A DNA stretch of 64,000 nucleotides from Urophycis tenuis (lineage: Eukaryota; Chordata; Actinopteri; Gadiformes; Phycidae): assembly GCA_036785325.1 (NCBI GenBank), contig JAXIVH010000001.1, forward strand, positions 21,519,222 through 21,583,221, written 5' to 3'. Of the stretch, positions 1 to 10,835 are shown piece after piece. Every line of letters starts with the position of its first letter. Positions within the stretch are counted from its first letter, which is position 1. Position numbers and translations under genes: made by a program. The notes beneath the pieces were generated by a model, which did not search any database, was not told the DNA's origin, and saw only the letters and a program-made list of their open reading frames with translations.

Positions 1-866
1 CCACTATGACTGTCCAATGTATCTGTGACCGTCCACTGTAACTGTCCACTGTAACTGTGACTGTAACTGTCCACTGTGACTGTCCACTGTAACTGTGAAA
101 GTGACTGTCCACTGTAACTGTGACTGTCCACTGTGACTGTCCACTGTAACTGTGACCGTCCACTGTGACTGTCAACTGTAACTGTCCACTGTAACTGTGA
201 AAGTGACTGTCCACTGTAACTGTGACTGTCCACTGTGACTGTCCACTGTAACTGTGACCGTCCACTGTGACTGTCAACTGTAACTGTCCACTGTGACTGT
301 CCACTCTGACTGTGACTGTTCACTCTGACTGTCAACTGTGACTGTGACTGTCCACTGTAACTATCCACTGTGACTGTGATGGTTTACTGTGACTGTCCAC
401 TTTGACTGTGACTGTCCACTGTTGCTGTGACGGTCCAATGTGACTGTCCACTGTAACTGTCCACAGTGACTGTGACTGTCCACTGTGACTGTCGACTGTA
501 ACTGTCCACAGTGTTTGTGACTGTCCACTGTAACTGTCCACTGTAATTGTGACTGTCCACTTTAAGTGTCCACTGTGACTGTCCACTGTAGCTGTCCACT
601 GTGACTGTTACTATGACTGTGACTGTCCACTGTAACTGTCCACTGTAAGTGTCTACTGTGACTGTCCACTGTAAGTGTCCACTGTGACTGTCCATGGTGA
701 CTGTCCACTGTGACTGTCCACTGTAACTGTCCACTGTGACTTTCCACTTAAACTGTCCACTGTAACTGTCCACTGTGACTGTCCACTGTAACTGTCCACT
801 GTAACTGTCCACTGTGAATGTCCACTGTAACTGTCCACTGTGAATGTCCACTGTAAGTGTCCACTG
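1..866. repeat. 13-bp minisatellite, left block
   Basis: Tandem array of a 13-bp unit, GTCCACTGTGACT or GTCCACTGTAACT, mixed with 6-bp TGTGAC steps. Three units make 39 bp, so the minus strand stays open for long stretches and gives a false 13-residue protein repeat. The same array resumes at 1436-1624 after an unrelated insert. It lies in a slit2 intron. Confidence 0.95.
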
Positions 867-1435
867 CGCGCTACTCCGCCCTAGTGTAATTAGCGCACCG
901 TTAAAAGAAGGAAGAATGGGTCTGCGTGTTTGCGTAACCATGGACGATCCAAGAAAAAGAAAACAAAAGTTCTGCGCCGATCAGCGACCACTTCCTGGTC
1001 GCTGATCGGCGCGGTGCCTTTGTCGGTGTCTTCTTCTTGCTCTTACAACAGCTGCCATGTCCTTGTTTACAGGCTCAAGCAAAACCCGCTTCCTGGTTTA
1101 CACCTGCTTTTATGAGGCGGAGATTTGCGCTCCAATTCGAGTCGCGCACTTCTCAGGCAATCTTAGTAAATACCACGCAATACATAATAAGGCGCACTTA
1201 ACGCGTTACCTCCCAGCTCTTTGCAATTCACTCCCACTTCCCCTGATACACTCCCATTTATGCATATATATGAGGCGGGATGCGCAACTTGCCTATCGCC
1301 TCTTCAGAGGCAGGCTATTTGCGCATTTACCCCGTTGCGCCACGTTAGTAAATACGGTTCCATGTTTTTGCGCCTATTTTACCCGCAAATTACGCTAGAA
1401 ATGGATGCAATTCTGTTAGTAAATGAGGTCCTAAG
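867..1435. mobile_element. Unclassified insert splitting the 13-bp minisatellite
   Basis: About 570 bp of non-repetitive sequence separates two blocks of the same minisatellite, so it looks like an insertion. It holds a perfect 17-bp stem with a 5-nt loop (974-1012) and three copies of TTAGTAAAT (about 1163, 1345 and 1416). I could not define terminal inverted repeats or a target duplication. A non-autonomous DNA transposon is possible; no coding sequence is recognisable. Confidence 0.45.
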
Positions 1436-1624
1436 TGTTCACTGTGACTGTAACTGTCCACTGTGACTTTCCACTGTAACTGTCCACTGTAAGTGTCCAC
1501 TGTGACTGTCCACTGTAACTGTCCACTGTGACTGTCCACTGTGACTGTCCACTGTGACTGTCCACTGTAACTGTCCACTGTAACTGTCCACTGTGACTGT
1601 CCACTGTAACTGTCCACTGTGATT
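1436..1624. repeat. 13-bp minisatellite, right block
   Basis: Continuation of the GTCCACTGT(G/A)ACT array seen at 1-866, ending about 120 bp before the first recognisable slit2 exon of the window. Confidence 0.93.
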
Positions 1625-1741
1625 GTTGTTAGCAAAGAGAGAGGTGCCAGACTGGTCAGTGTTTCTACTTGTGGAACACATGAGATATTGGATGTGATTT
1701 CACTGATAACATTATAATCACACGGCGCGCCATCCTTTCAG

Positions 1742-3711
1742 ATCGCCACAGACGAGGACAGTGGGGTGCTGCTGTATAAAGGAGACAGCGACCACATCGC
1801 CATGGAGCTATATCGTGGGAGGCTACGCGTCAGCTACGACACAGGCTCCTACCCGCCGTCAGCCATTTACAGGTACACACACACACAGTATAGCTACAAT
1901 GCTGTCTTCCTGCCCTCAGCTGCAGTGTGTGTTAACGCTAACCCTAACGCTAACCCTAACCCTAACCCTAACCCTCAGCTGCAGTGTGTGTTAACGCTAA
2001 CACGGCACGCTCTTCTCCGCAGTGTGGAAACGGTGAACGACGGAAGTTTCCACGTGGTGGAGCTGGTGGCGTCCGACCAGACTCTGTCTCTGTCCATCGA
2101 CGGAGGCGTCCCCAAGTCCATCACCTCGCTCAGCAAACAGTCCACCCTCAGCATCGACTCACCGCTCTACTTAGGCGGTGAGAGCCTCGCCGTGCACGTG
2201 CGGTTGATACAAGTCTGTGTGTGTGTCGCCTTATCCACTTTTTCTAGTTTTAGCGCAGACCTCGATGTGCATTTCGCATCGCTTCATGCATTCTGCACAT
2301 GCACTAAGCGCTGTGGTCTGGAGCCCCCCAGAGTGTATTTAGCCCTACGTTGAACCCTTGGCCTGATCTCTGCTGCCCCCTGCAGGCATGCCAGCACACG
2401 CCTCCCTCTCCAGCGCGCTCTCCGCCCTGCAGCACGGCTCGGGGGGCCGCAACGGCACCAGCTTCCACGGCTGCCTGAGGAACCTCTACATCAACGGGCA
2501 TCTGCAGGACCTGGGGGTGGGCCTGGGGCCCCCGGGCGGCTCCGGGGCCGGGCAGGGCCGGGGGATGGAGGCGGGCTGCCAGCCCTGCCAGAGGGGGACC
2601 TGCGTCCAGGGAGACTGCCACCCCATGGGCCACAGCGGCTTCACGTGCGCCTGCCACCCGGGCTGGACCGGAGAACGCTGCCACCAGCAGCTCAACAACC
2701 CCTGCGACGGCAACAAGTGAGTGTGGGAAAGAGGTGCATGTGAGGGAGGAGAGTGTGTGTGATGGTGTGTGTATGTGTTTGCATGTGTGTCTGTGTGCAT
2801 GTGTTTGTGTGTTTAGATACTTGAGTGTTTGAATGTAAATACAAAATATAAATACAAAATATTTGGGTGGTATTTTATCCCCCAGCTGCTGGATGTATAA
2901 ACATCATATCTGCTCTAGCTTTTTGAGTTTACTAAACAATCCATCTTGCCTCATGGCCTCGGCTATCTCATCTCCCCCCTCCCTCCTCACCGCCCACAGG
3001 TGCATCCACGGCTCCTGCCTCCCCATCAACTCCTACTCCTACTCGTGCCGCTGCCAGCCGGGCTTCGCGGGCGTGCTGTGTGACGAGCAGGACCAGCAGG
3101 CCGCCAGCCCCTGCAGTCTGACCCACTGTAAACAGGGCCAGTGCAGGCTGTCCGGCCTGGGCTTGGCCTACTGCGAGTGCAACAGTGGCTACACAGGAGA
3201 GGCCTGCGACCGAGGTGACAGCGCTGTTGGGGTTGGCCATTGTGTGTGTGTGTGTGTGTCTGTTTGTGTGACTTTTGTTTCTAACTATGTGAAAGCGTGC
3301 TTTTCGATACGTGTGTGTGTGTGTGTGTGTGAGAGAGTTGTGTGGGGTGCGAAGTATCTCTACCATAGTCAAAAGTACATGCATGTAAGTATGTGTGTGT
3401 GTCTGTTAGTGTGACTGTTGTTTCTGTGTGTGTGTCTCAAACATAGTTGAGTGTATATATGTGTGTGTGTCTAAGTGTGTGCGTATGTGTACGCGTGTGT
3501 GTCCATCCGTGTGCGTGACTGTTGTTCTTAACAGAATTGTATGTGCATGTATGTGCACGTCTGTCCGTCTGTACGCCAGCCACGTCTGTGTGCAGCGATG
3601 CGTGTTAGTTTCTAACCTGGTGCTCTGTCTCTACACTAACACGTCTAACCTCTTCCATCTCAGCTTCCACTGAGCCTCCTTCACCTCCCTCTCGGGGGAT
3701 TAACCAGGTGA

Positions 3712-3750
<39 letters not shown>

Positions 3751-6700
3751 CATGCTTCTGCTTCTCCCGCATCAAAACTGCCTCACTCTCTCCCATCCCT
3801 TTCCACGAAGGGAGGACTCAATATTTCACCAGTCCCTCTTTTAGGATGTGTAGATGACCCGGTCCAGTCTGTCATGCGTAAGAGACCCCCTGAATGGATG
3901 AAGGTTGAATACAGATTAGAATAATAAAGCAAACTATTATTTAAGATGTTGTTCCTGCACAGCCACTGGCTGTGATGGCTTTACAGAGCGTTTAGAGGAC
4001 ACACAGGGCGTTTAGAGGACATACAGGGCGTTTAGAGGACATACAGAATACAGGGCGTTTAGAGGACACACAGGGCGTTTAGAGGACATACAGGGCATTT
4101 AGAGGACATACAGAATACAGGGCGTTTAGAGGACATACAGAATACAGAGCGTTTAGAGGACATACAGGGCGTTTAGAGGACATACAGAATACAGGGCGTT
4201 TAGAGGACATACAGGGCGTTTAGAGGACATACAGAATACAGGGCGTTTAGAGGACATACAGAATACAGGGCGTTTAGAGGACATACAGAATACAGGGCGT
4301 TTAGAGGACATACAGGGCGTTAAGGAGGACAGACAGAATACAGGGCGTTTAGAGGACATACAGAGCGTTTAGAGGACATACAGGGCGTTAAGAGGACATA
4401 CAGAATACAGGGCGTTTAGAGGACATACAGAGCGTTTAGAGGACATACAGAATACAGGGCGTTTAGAAGACATACAGAATACAGGGCGTTTAGAGGACAT
4501 ACAGGGCGTTAAGGAGGACAGACAGAATACAGGGCGTTTAGAGGACATACAGAATACAGGGCGTTTAGAGGACATACAGAATACAGGGCGTTAAGAGGAC
4601 ATACAGAATACAGGGCGTTAAGAGGACATACAGAATACAGGGCGTTTAGAGGACATACAGGGCGTTTAGAGGACATACAGGGCATTTAGAGGACATACAG
4701 AATACAGGGCGTTTAGAGGACATACAGAGCGTTTAGAGGACATACAGGGCGTTAAGAGGACATACAGAATACAGGGCGTTTAGAGGACATACAGGGCGTT
4801 TAGAGGACATACAGGGCGTTTAGAGGACATACAGAATACAGGGCGTTTAGAGGACATACAGGGCGTTTAGAGGACATACAGGGCGTTTAGAGGACACACA
4901 GGGCGTTTAATTCAATTCAATTCAATTTTATTTATAAAGCGCATTTCATGCACAAGGCAGACTCAATGTGCTTCACAGTTACATAGTTACAATAAAAACA
5001 TTTTACATATATAGATCAATTAATAGACAATTCAAGAGTACAAGTGAAAGTAAACAATATACATACTCATCACTCACACAACCACACATGCACACACACA
5101 CACACACACACAGTTCAACAGAATGTTGTTGAGAAAAGATAGGTTTTTAGTCTGTTTTTAAAGATGGCTAGTGATGTGGCATGTCTAACTGTGTCAGGCA
5201 GGGTGTTCCATTTTTGTGGGGCGTATACACTAAAAGCTGCCTCCCCTTCTTTGGATCTGCTGCGGGGGATGAGTAAATTGCCACTGCCTGTTGACCGGAG
5301 TGTTCTTGCTGTGGTGTAAGTGATGAGCATATCTGTAATGTACTGAGGTGCAAGGCCATGTAGTGCTTTATAAACCAGGAGCAGTATTTTGAAATTGATT
5401 CTTGTTCTAACGGGTAATCAGTGCAAAGATTTAAGAATGGGTGTGATGTGTTGATATTTCTTGGTACCAGTAAGAATACGTGCAGCTGCATTTTGAATTA
5501 GTTGTAACCTTTGAATACTTGATTTGGGGAGTCCAGTGAATAAACCATTACAGTAATCTAATCTACTTGTTATGAATGCGTGGATTAATTTTTCTGAGTC
5601 GTATTTTGACAGAAAGCCCCGTAATTTGGAGATATTTTTGAGATGGTAGAAAGATGATCTTGTACTGTGGTTGATATGACTTCTGAAATTTAGATTGCTG
5701 TCGATAATTACACCCAGATTCCTTGCTTCCGTTTTGCTGTCAAGAGAGAGAGAGTTGAGATGTGCTGCGATTTTCTGTCTCTGAGCCTGTGCACCAAAGA
5801 TGAGTATTTCTGTTTTGTCTTTGTTTAGTTGTAAAAAGTTTTCTGACATCCATTGATTAATATCTTTGATACACTGAGTGAGGGATATTATGGGTGATAG
5901 GTCATCTGGGTGTAGTGAAATGTAAAGTTGCGAATCGTCTGCATAATTATGGTAACTAAGATTATGTTTGCGTATGACATGAGAGAGTGGAAGCATATAG
6001 AGATTAAACAGCAGTGGTCCAAGGTTTGACCCCTGAGGTACCCCACATGTAACGTTTATTGTGTTGGACTTGAATTCACCAATGGTGACATGAAATTGCC
6101 TGTCATAAAGGTAGGTTCTGAACCAGTTTAGAACTGGGCCAGACAAGCCAACCCATCTTTCAAGCCTTTCGAGTAGGATTTTGTGGTCAACGGTGTCGAA
6201 TGCAGAACTGAGATCAAGTAGAACAAGAATGGAAATTTTTTTGGAGTCTGTGTTTATATATAGATCATTTAAGAGGACATACAGGGCGTTTAGAGGACAT
6301 ACAGAATACAGGGCGTTTAGAGGACATACAGAATACAGGGCGTTTAGAGGACATACAGAGCGTTTAGAGGACATACAGGGCGTTTAGAGGACATACAGAG
6401 CATTTAGAGGACATACAGAGCGTTTAGAGGACATACAGAGCGTTTAGAGGACATACAGAGTGTTTAGAGGACATACAGGGCGTTTAGAGGACATACAGAG
6501 CGTTTAGAGGACATACAGAGCATTTAGAGGACATACAGAGCGTTTAGAGGACATACTGAATACAGGGCGTTTAGAGGACATACAGGGCGTTTAGAGGACA
6601 TACAGAGCGTTTAGAGGACATACAGAGCGTTTAGAGGACATGCAGGGCGTTTAGAGGACATACAGAATACAGGGCGTTTAGAGGACATACAGAGCGTTTA

Positions 6701-7815
6701 GAGGACATACAGAATACAGGGCGTTTAGAGGACATACAGGGCGTTTAGAGGACATGCAGGGCGTTTAGAGGACATACAGAATACAGGGCGTTTAGAGGAC
6801 ATACAGAGCGTTTAGAGGACATACAGAATACAGGGCGTTTAGAGGACATACAGAGCGTTTAGAGGACATACAGAGCGTTTAGAGGACATACAGGGCGTTT
6901 AGAGGACATACAGAATACAGGGCGTTTAGAGGACATACAGAATACAGGGCGTTTAGAGGACATACAGAGCGTTTAGAGGACATACAGAATACAGGGCTTT
7001 TAAAGGACATACAGAGCGTTTAGAGGACATACAGGGCGTTTAGAGGACATACAGGGCGTCTAGAGGACATACAGAATACAGGGCGTTTAGAGGACATACA
7101 GGGCGTTTAGAAGACATACAGAATACAGAGCGTTTAGAGGACATACAGGGCGTTTAGAGGACATACAGGGCGTTTAGAGGACATACAGAATACAGGGCGT
7201 TTAGAGGACATACAGGGCGTTTAGAGGACATACAGAGCGTTTAGAGGACATACAGAACACAGGGCGTTTAGAGGACATACAGGGCGTTTAGAGGACATGG
7301 CATTGTTAGACTAGTTGCCCAATACTGGCTCTATCAAGATACTTTGCATTACTCCTATTTTTTTTTTTTATTAATTACTCCTACTATTAAGTTATGCTAA
7401 AAAACAACCACAAAACCTTTGATGAAGCGTCTGCTGCTTTTTAAATGGCCATCAGCCTCCTGTGGTCACGGTAACCCCCCCCTTTCCTTCCCTCCGTCTC
7501 TGTGTTCCATGATTCCCATCAGCTGGGTCACCACATGATGTTATCGCTCACTGTGTCCACACACACGCTGACCCTGAGCTTTCACCCTCACACTAAACCT
7601 CACCCAGGGACCCTTTCCGTCAACAACAGCGTGTGGGTTAGTCGAGGGCGACCTCGTGAATAATGAATGAACAGTGGCCATGAGGTTTGTGCATCAGAGT
7701 GCATTGTTGGATTTCTTTTTGTTGGTGATACTCCGCCATTTTGTTATGAACTGTGTCAAACTGCCCATGTAGCCCATGTAGCTCCCGTGATGTCATGATG
7801 TCACTGACACTGTTC

Positions 7816-7899
<84 letters not shown>

Positions 7900-8089
7900 T
7901 GTGTGTGTGTATGTGTGTGCGTGCGTGTGCGTGTGCGTGCGTGCGTGTGTGTGCGTGCGTGCGTGCGTGCGTGTATGTGTGTGCGTGCGTGCGTGCGTAT
8001 GTGTGTGTGTATGTGTTTGCGTGCATGCGTGTGCGTGCGTGCGTGCGTGCGTGCGCGTGCGTGCGTGCGTGTGTGCGTGCGTGCGTGTG

Positions 8090-8121
<32 letters not shown>

Positions 8122-8488
8122 TGTATGTGTGTGCGTGCGTGTGTGGTCTCCAGAGGTGGCCTGCCGAGGGGAACGGGTCCGAGATGTCTACCAGAGACAG
8201 CAAGGCTACGCCGCGTGTCAGACCCAGGAGAAGGTCTCCCGCCTAGAGTGCCGCGGGAGCTGCCCAGGAGGAGGAGGAGCAGGAGGAGGAGGAGGAGGGG
8301 CAGGAGGAGGAGGAGGAGGGGCAGGAGGAGGAGCTGGAGGAGGAGGAGACAAGGGGCAGGAAGGCCCCTGCTGCACCCCGCTCCGTAGCAAGCGCAGGAA
8401 ATACACCTTCCAGTGCACCGACGGCTCCTCCTTCGTCCAGGAAGTGGAGAAGGTGGTGAAGTGCGGCTGTACAAAGTGCTCCTCGTAG
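1742..8488 (+). CDS. slit2: Slit guidance ligand, 3' part (slit2)
   Basis: Secreted axon-guidance ligand for Robo receptors; only the C-terminal 388 residues lie here. Exons: 1742-1872, 2023-2177, 2386-2716, 3000-3214, 8154-8488. All have GT-AG borders and continuous phase, and the stop TAG is at 8486-8488. The first two exons and part of the third give the end of the laminin G domain (LLYKGDSDHIAMELYRG onward). Then come three EGF-type repeats, then the CTCK cystine knot with CRGERVRD, LRSKRRKYTFQCTDGSSF and the terminal CGCTKCSS. The CTCK sequence is closer to remembered SLIT2 than to SLIT1 or SLIT3, and the gene neighbourhood also fits human 4p. Oddities: a 33-residue Gly-rich insertion inside the knot (8267-8365), a Gly/Pro-rich linker before the first EGF repeat, and a 4.9-kb last intron filled with repeats. 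The upstream LRR exons lie left of the window. Confidence 0.93.
1934..1977 (+). repeat. Interstitial telomere-like repeat
   Basis: CCCTAA/CGCTAA repeats, about seven units, inside a slit2 intron. The flanking segment CAGCTGCAGTGTGTGTTAAC occurs on both sides (from about 1918 and 1977), so the tract sits within a short direct duplication. Confidence 0.85.
3664..3707 (+). other. slit2: Candidate alternative 44-nt slit2 exon
   Basis: A 44-nt segment preceded by a pyrimidine-rich tract ending in CAG and followed by GTGAGA. Joined after the exon ending at 3214 (phase 1) it adds 15 residues (ending GIN Q) without a stop and leaves phase 0. The usual last-exon acceptor at 8154 would then be out of frame, but the next AG, two bases on (exon start 8156), restores the GTG GCC TGC frame. 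I know of no matching exon in human SLIT2, so this is a prediction from splice signals only. Confidence 0.3.
3711..3745 (+). repeat. (CT)n microsatellite
   Basis: A short CT run starting directly after the donor of the candidate 44-nt exon. Further GT-rich repeats fill about 3240-3600. Confidence 0.9.
3984..4912. repeat. 20/27-bp minisatellite, left block
   Basis: Array of GGGCGTTTAGAGGACATACA (20 bp) with a 27-bp variant carrying an extra GAATACA, plus GAGCG and GTTAAG variants. It lies in the last slit2 intron and continues at 6269 after an L2 insertion. Confidence 0.95.
4913..6268 (-). mobile_element. 5'-truncated L2-type LINE inserted in the minisatellite
   Basis: Minus-strand non-LTR retrotransposon fragment with the reverse transcriptase and 3' end of an L2/CR1-clade element. 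Visible motifs are LLDLSSAFDTVDH, GVPQGSNLGPLLFNLY, the catalytic YADDSQLY box and the C-terminal LPDTVRHATSLAIFKNRLK. The frame from about 6265 to 5115 is broken only by a TGA at 5418-5420, at a position where related elements have Trp. The 3' end finishes in a (TTGAA)n tail at 4913-4935. Both flanks are units of one minisatellite, so the element landed inside the array and was truncated at its 5' end. The open frame continues into the minisatellite by chance. Confidence 0.9.
6269..7299. repeat. 20/27-bp minisatellite, right block
   Basis: Continuation of the GGGCGTTTAGAGGACATACA array after the L2 insertion. Together the two blocks span nearly 2 kb. Sequence from 7300 to 7820 is unique intron with no feature I can name. 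Confidence 0.95.
7821..8145 (+). repeat. (GT)n/(GTGC)n microsatellite at a slit2 acceptor
   Basis: About 325 bp of alternating purine-pyrimidine sequence, pure GT on the left and GTGC-rich on the right. It ends eight bases before the acceptor AG of the last slit2 exon, so that exon has almost no polypyrimidine tract. Alternating GT/GC tracts can adopt Z-DNA. Confidence 0.97.
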
Positions 8489-9271
8489 AGACGGCGGTGG
8501 GGAAATCGAAACGGAGAAAAAAATAATAAAAACAACAAGAAGAACAGAGAAAAAGAGACAGCACCCTCACCGCAAGATGCCCCTGTTCTGTGCACCCCGC
8601 CCTTACTCCCTTCTTTCCTTTCCTTCTTTCCTCCCACCTTGCTCCACCCTCCTAAGCTCCCATACCCCCTCCCACCCACCCACCTCCAACCAGAAAAAAA
8701 ACCTCCACCTTTCCAAGTAACCCCCCCCCCCCCCCACCCACAACCACCATCACCACCCCTCCCAAATTTTGTAAAAACCATGAAAAAAAAATCTTAAACA
8801 AGTGAAACAGCGCAAAAAAAAAAAAAAGATCCTTTTCTTGCCAGTGTTGGACTGATGATCGATGCTTCCTCGTTGGGGATGTTGAATTATATTGTAAAGT
8901 ACAAAAAAACAGACTTATTTTTATTATGAAGTGGAGAAAAAGACAAAAAAACAGAGTTGACTTTTTCTTTCCATCTGCATTTAATTGTATGTGACTCACG
9001 ATGACTCAACCAGTCATATGCCACTCTGATCGATGACCACTTCCTGTAGAAGCCCCGCTCCCTCCCAACGTGTTTCTTGTAGGGGCTCCCTAACTAGTAG
9101 TAGCACGGACTCACCGCTAGAGGGCGCTCAAGGTAAAGCAAAGAAGCTGAAAAAGAGGGAGGTCGCCGTGGCTCACGGAACACATCATCCCAGCTGAGTG
9201 GTCCGTAGTTTTCCTCCTCTGACCTGAAACCTCTTGAGACTGTGTGCACGAGTGTGCATGAACCTACTGGA

Positions 9272-9311
<40 letters not shown>

Positions 9312-10190
9312 CATCATATTCAGCTACTGAACAACGTAAATATTATTATGTCATACAAATTAACACTCACAAAGATACACAATGAAAACCATCGATGGAA
9401 AAGGAGTTATAACAGACAACAGTGGCCAATTGAAAGCATTACATTCTTCATCCCAGCTCACTTTACAAGTATTTATTGTATCATAAATACATGTGCTTAT
9501 TCAGTAGACCTCCCTGTGTATCAATCTGATTCTTTTAATATATATTAATTTATATTTGTCCTCTTATTTTTGTATTAAAAGACATAATCTGTCAAAATAG
9601 CTGAACTAACAAAATGGTGTCCTTTATTTGCTCAAAGAGAAGTTGTTGGTTTCTTTCTGACCACTGAAACTATTGTGTTTGCCAGAAACCTTAGTTACAT
9701 CTTCAAATGTGACGTGAAAACATTGTATATTTTTGTCGCGTTCCCTGAGAGTTTGTACTGTGCCATTACGAGAAGGTCTTTATATTAGAGTATAAATGTA
9801 TAGATAATGTCCCTATGTATTTCACACACAGAAATGTTGTGAGTAGCAATGACCCTAGAGGATGCTTAGAACTGTTTTTACCTTTTTAACAAATTTATGC
9901 TTAAAAGAATACTGTGACTTTTTTCTAAATGAAACTACTTTGTTAGCCCCCTTGGTCTCCAATGTTAACATACTGCTGCTAAGTTTTTGTACCGTAGACT
10001 TGGATCCTGATCTGTATATTCTATAGAAGCTCCGGCTCCTGCTGTATGGAGCACATTGTGTAACAGATAAATATTTCCCCCCACCTCTACCCATGTGCGT
10101 TGTGCTTTATATTCCCCGCCCTGCCCCGCCCCTCATCCACAGACTAATGTCAGTTCCCTGATGTTTGTTTATTAAACACAATATTTACCT
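8489..10190 (+). other. slit2: Likely slit2 3' UTR
   Basis: Sequence following the slit2 stop, AT-rich after 8800. AATAAA occurs at 8525-8530, probably too close to the stop to be the main site. ATTAAA-type signals follow, notably near 10171, and another AATAAA is at 10244-10249. A (CA)n run lies at about 9276-9308. No other coding sequence is apparent. The extent is a guess from signal positions. Confidence 0.4.
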
Positions 10191-10533
10191 CACGCCTTTA
10201 ATCTTGGACTTTTTATTACCGCCACAGTTTACGCATGTAATGGAATAAACATTACAGTCAGGCGCCGCCTATGGCACAGAAATGAGCGATAAGAAATGCA
10301 GGTTTCAGTCGACTTGCCCAGTGTGTTTCTTGCGGTTATCTGCCAACTACAATCAATGGTATCCGATAGCTCAGACAGACTCTGACACTTTGCAAGCCCC
10401 GGAGAAGTTACCGTCTGAATTAGTTGAACATTCACTGATCATTACTCTGATAAATAACACACGTGCACGATTATTAGTATTGATTATATACGTGTGAGGA
10501 TGAGCAATGAACAAAAACAGACTGAACTATCTT

Positions 10534-10733
10534 NNNNNNNNNNNNNNNNNNNNNNNNNNNNNNNNNNNNNNNNNNNNNNNNNNNNNNNNNNNNNNNNNNN
10601 NNNNNNNNNNNNNNNNNNNNNNNNNNNNNNNNNNNNNNNNNNNNNNNNNNNNNNNNNNNNNNNNNNNNNNNNNNNNNNNNNNNNNNNNNNNNNNNNNNNN
10701 NNNNNNNNNNNNNNNNNNNNNNNNNNNNNNNNN
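10534..10733. other. Assembly gap (200 N)
   Basis: Run of 200 unknown bases. The round size suggests a placeholder of unknown true length. A minisatellite starts about 100 bp to its right. Confidence 1.
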
Positions 10734-10835
10734 CCCACGCAGACATGAATGTATAGCTCTGTCCTCCGGCTGGGCATGCAGGTCACTCTAACATGGTGTG
10801 GACGAGGTCTCCAGAGACAGTGGCTTGGGCGTATA

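Noticed and set aside
384..941. 185-residue minus-strand open frame with a 13-residue repeat
   Set aside because: Product of the 13-bp minisatellite; three units are 39 bp, so the frame stays open by arithmetic. No unique protein sequence.
4153..4575. Minus-strand open frames repeating MSSKRPVFC
   Set aside because: Translation of the 20/27-bp minisatellite, also read through into the L2 frame; not a gene.
7753..8388. Long Cys/Val or Thr/His-rich open frames on both strands
   Set aside because: GT/GTGC microsatellite translated in several frames; only the downstream part in one frame is the real slit2 exon.
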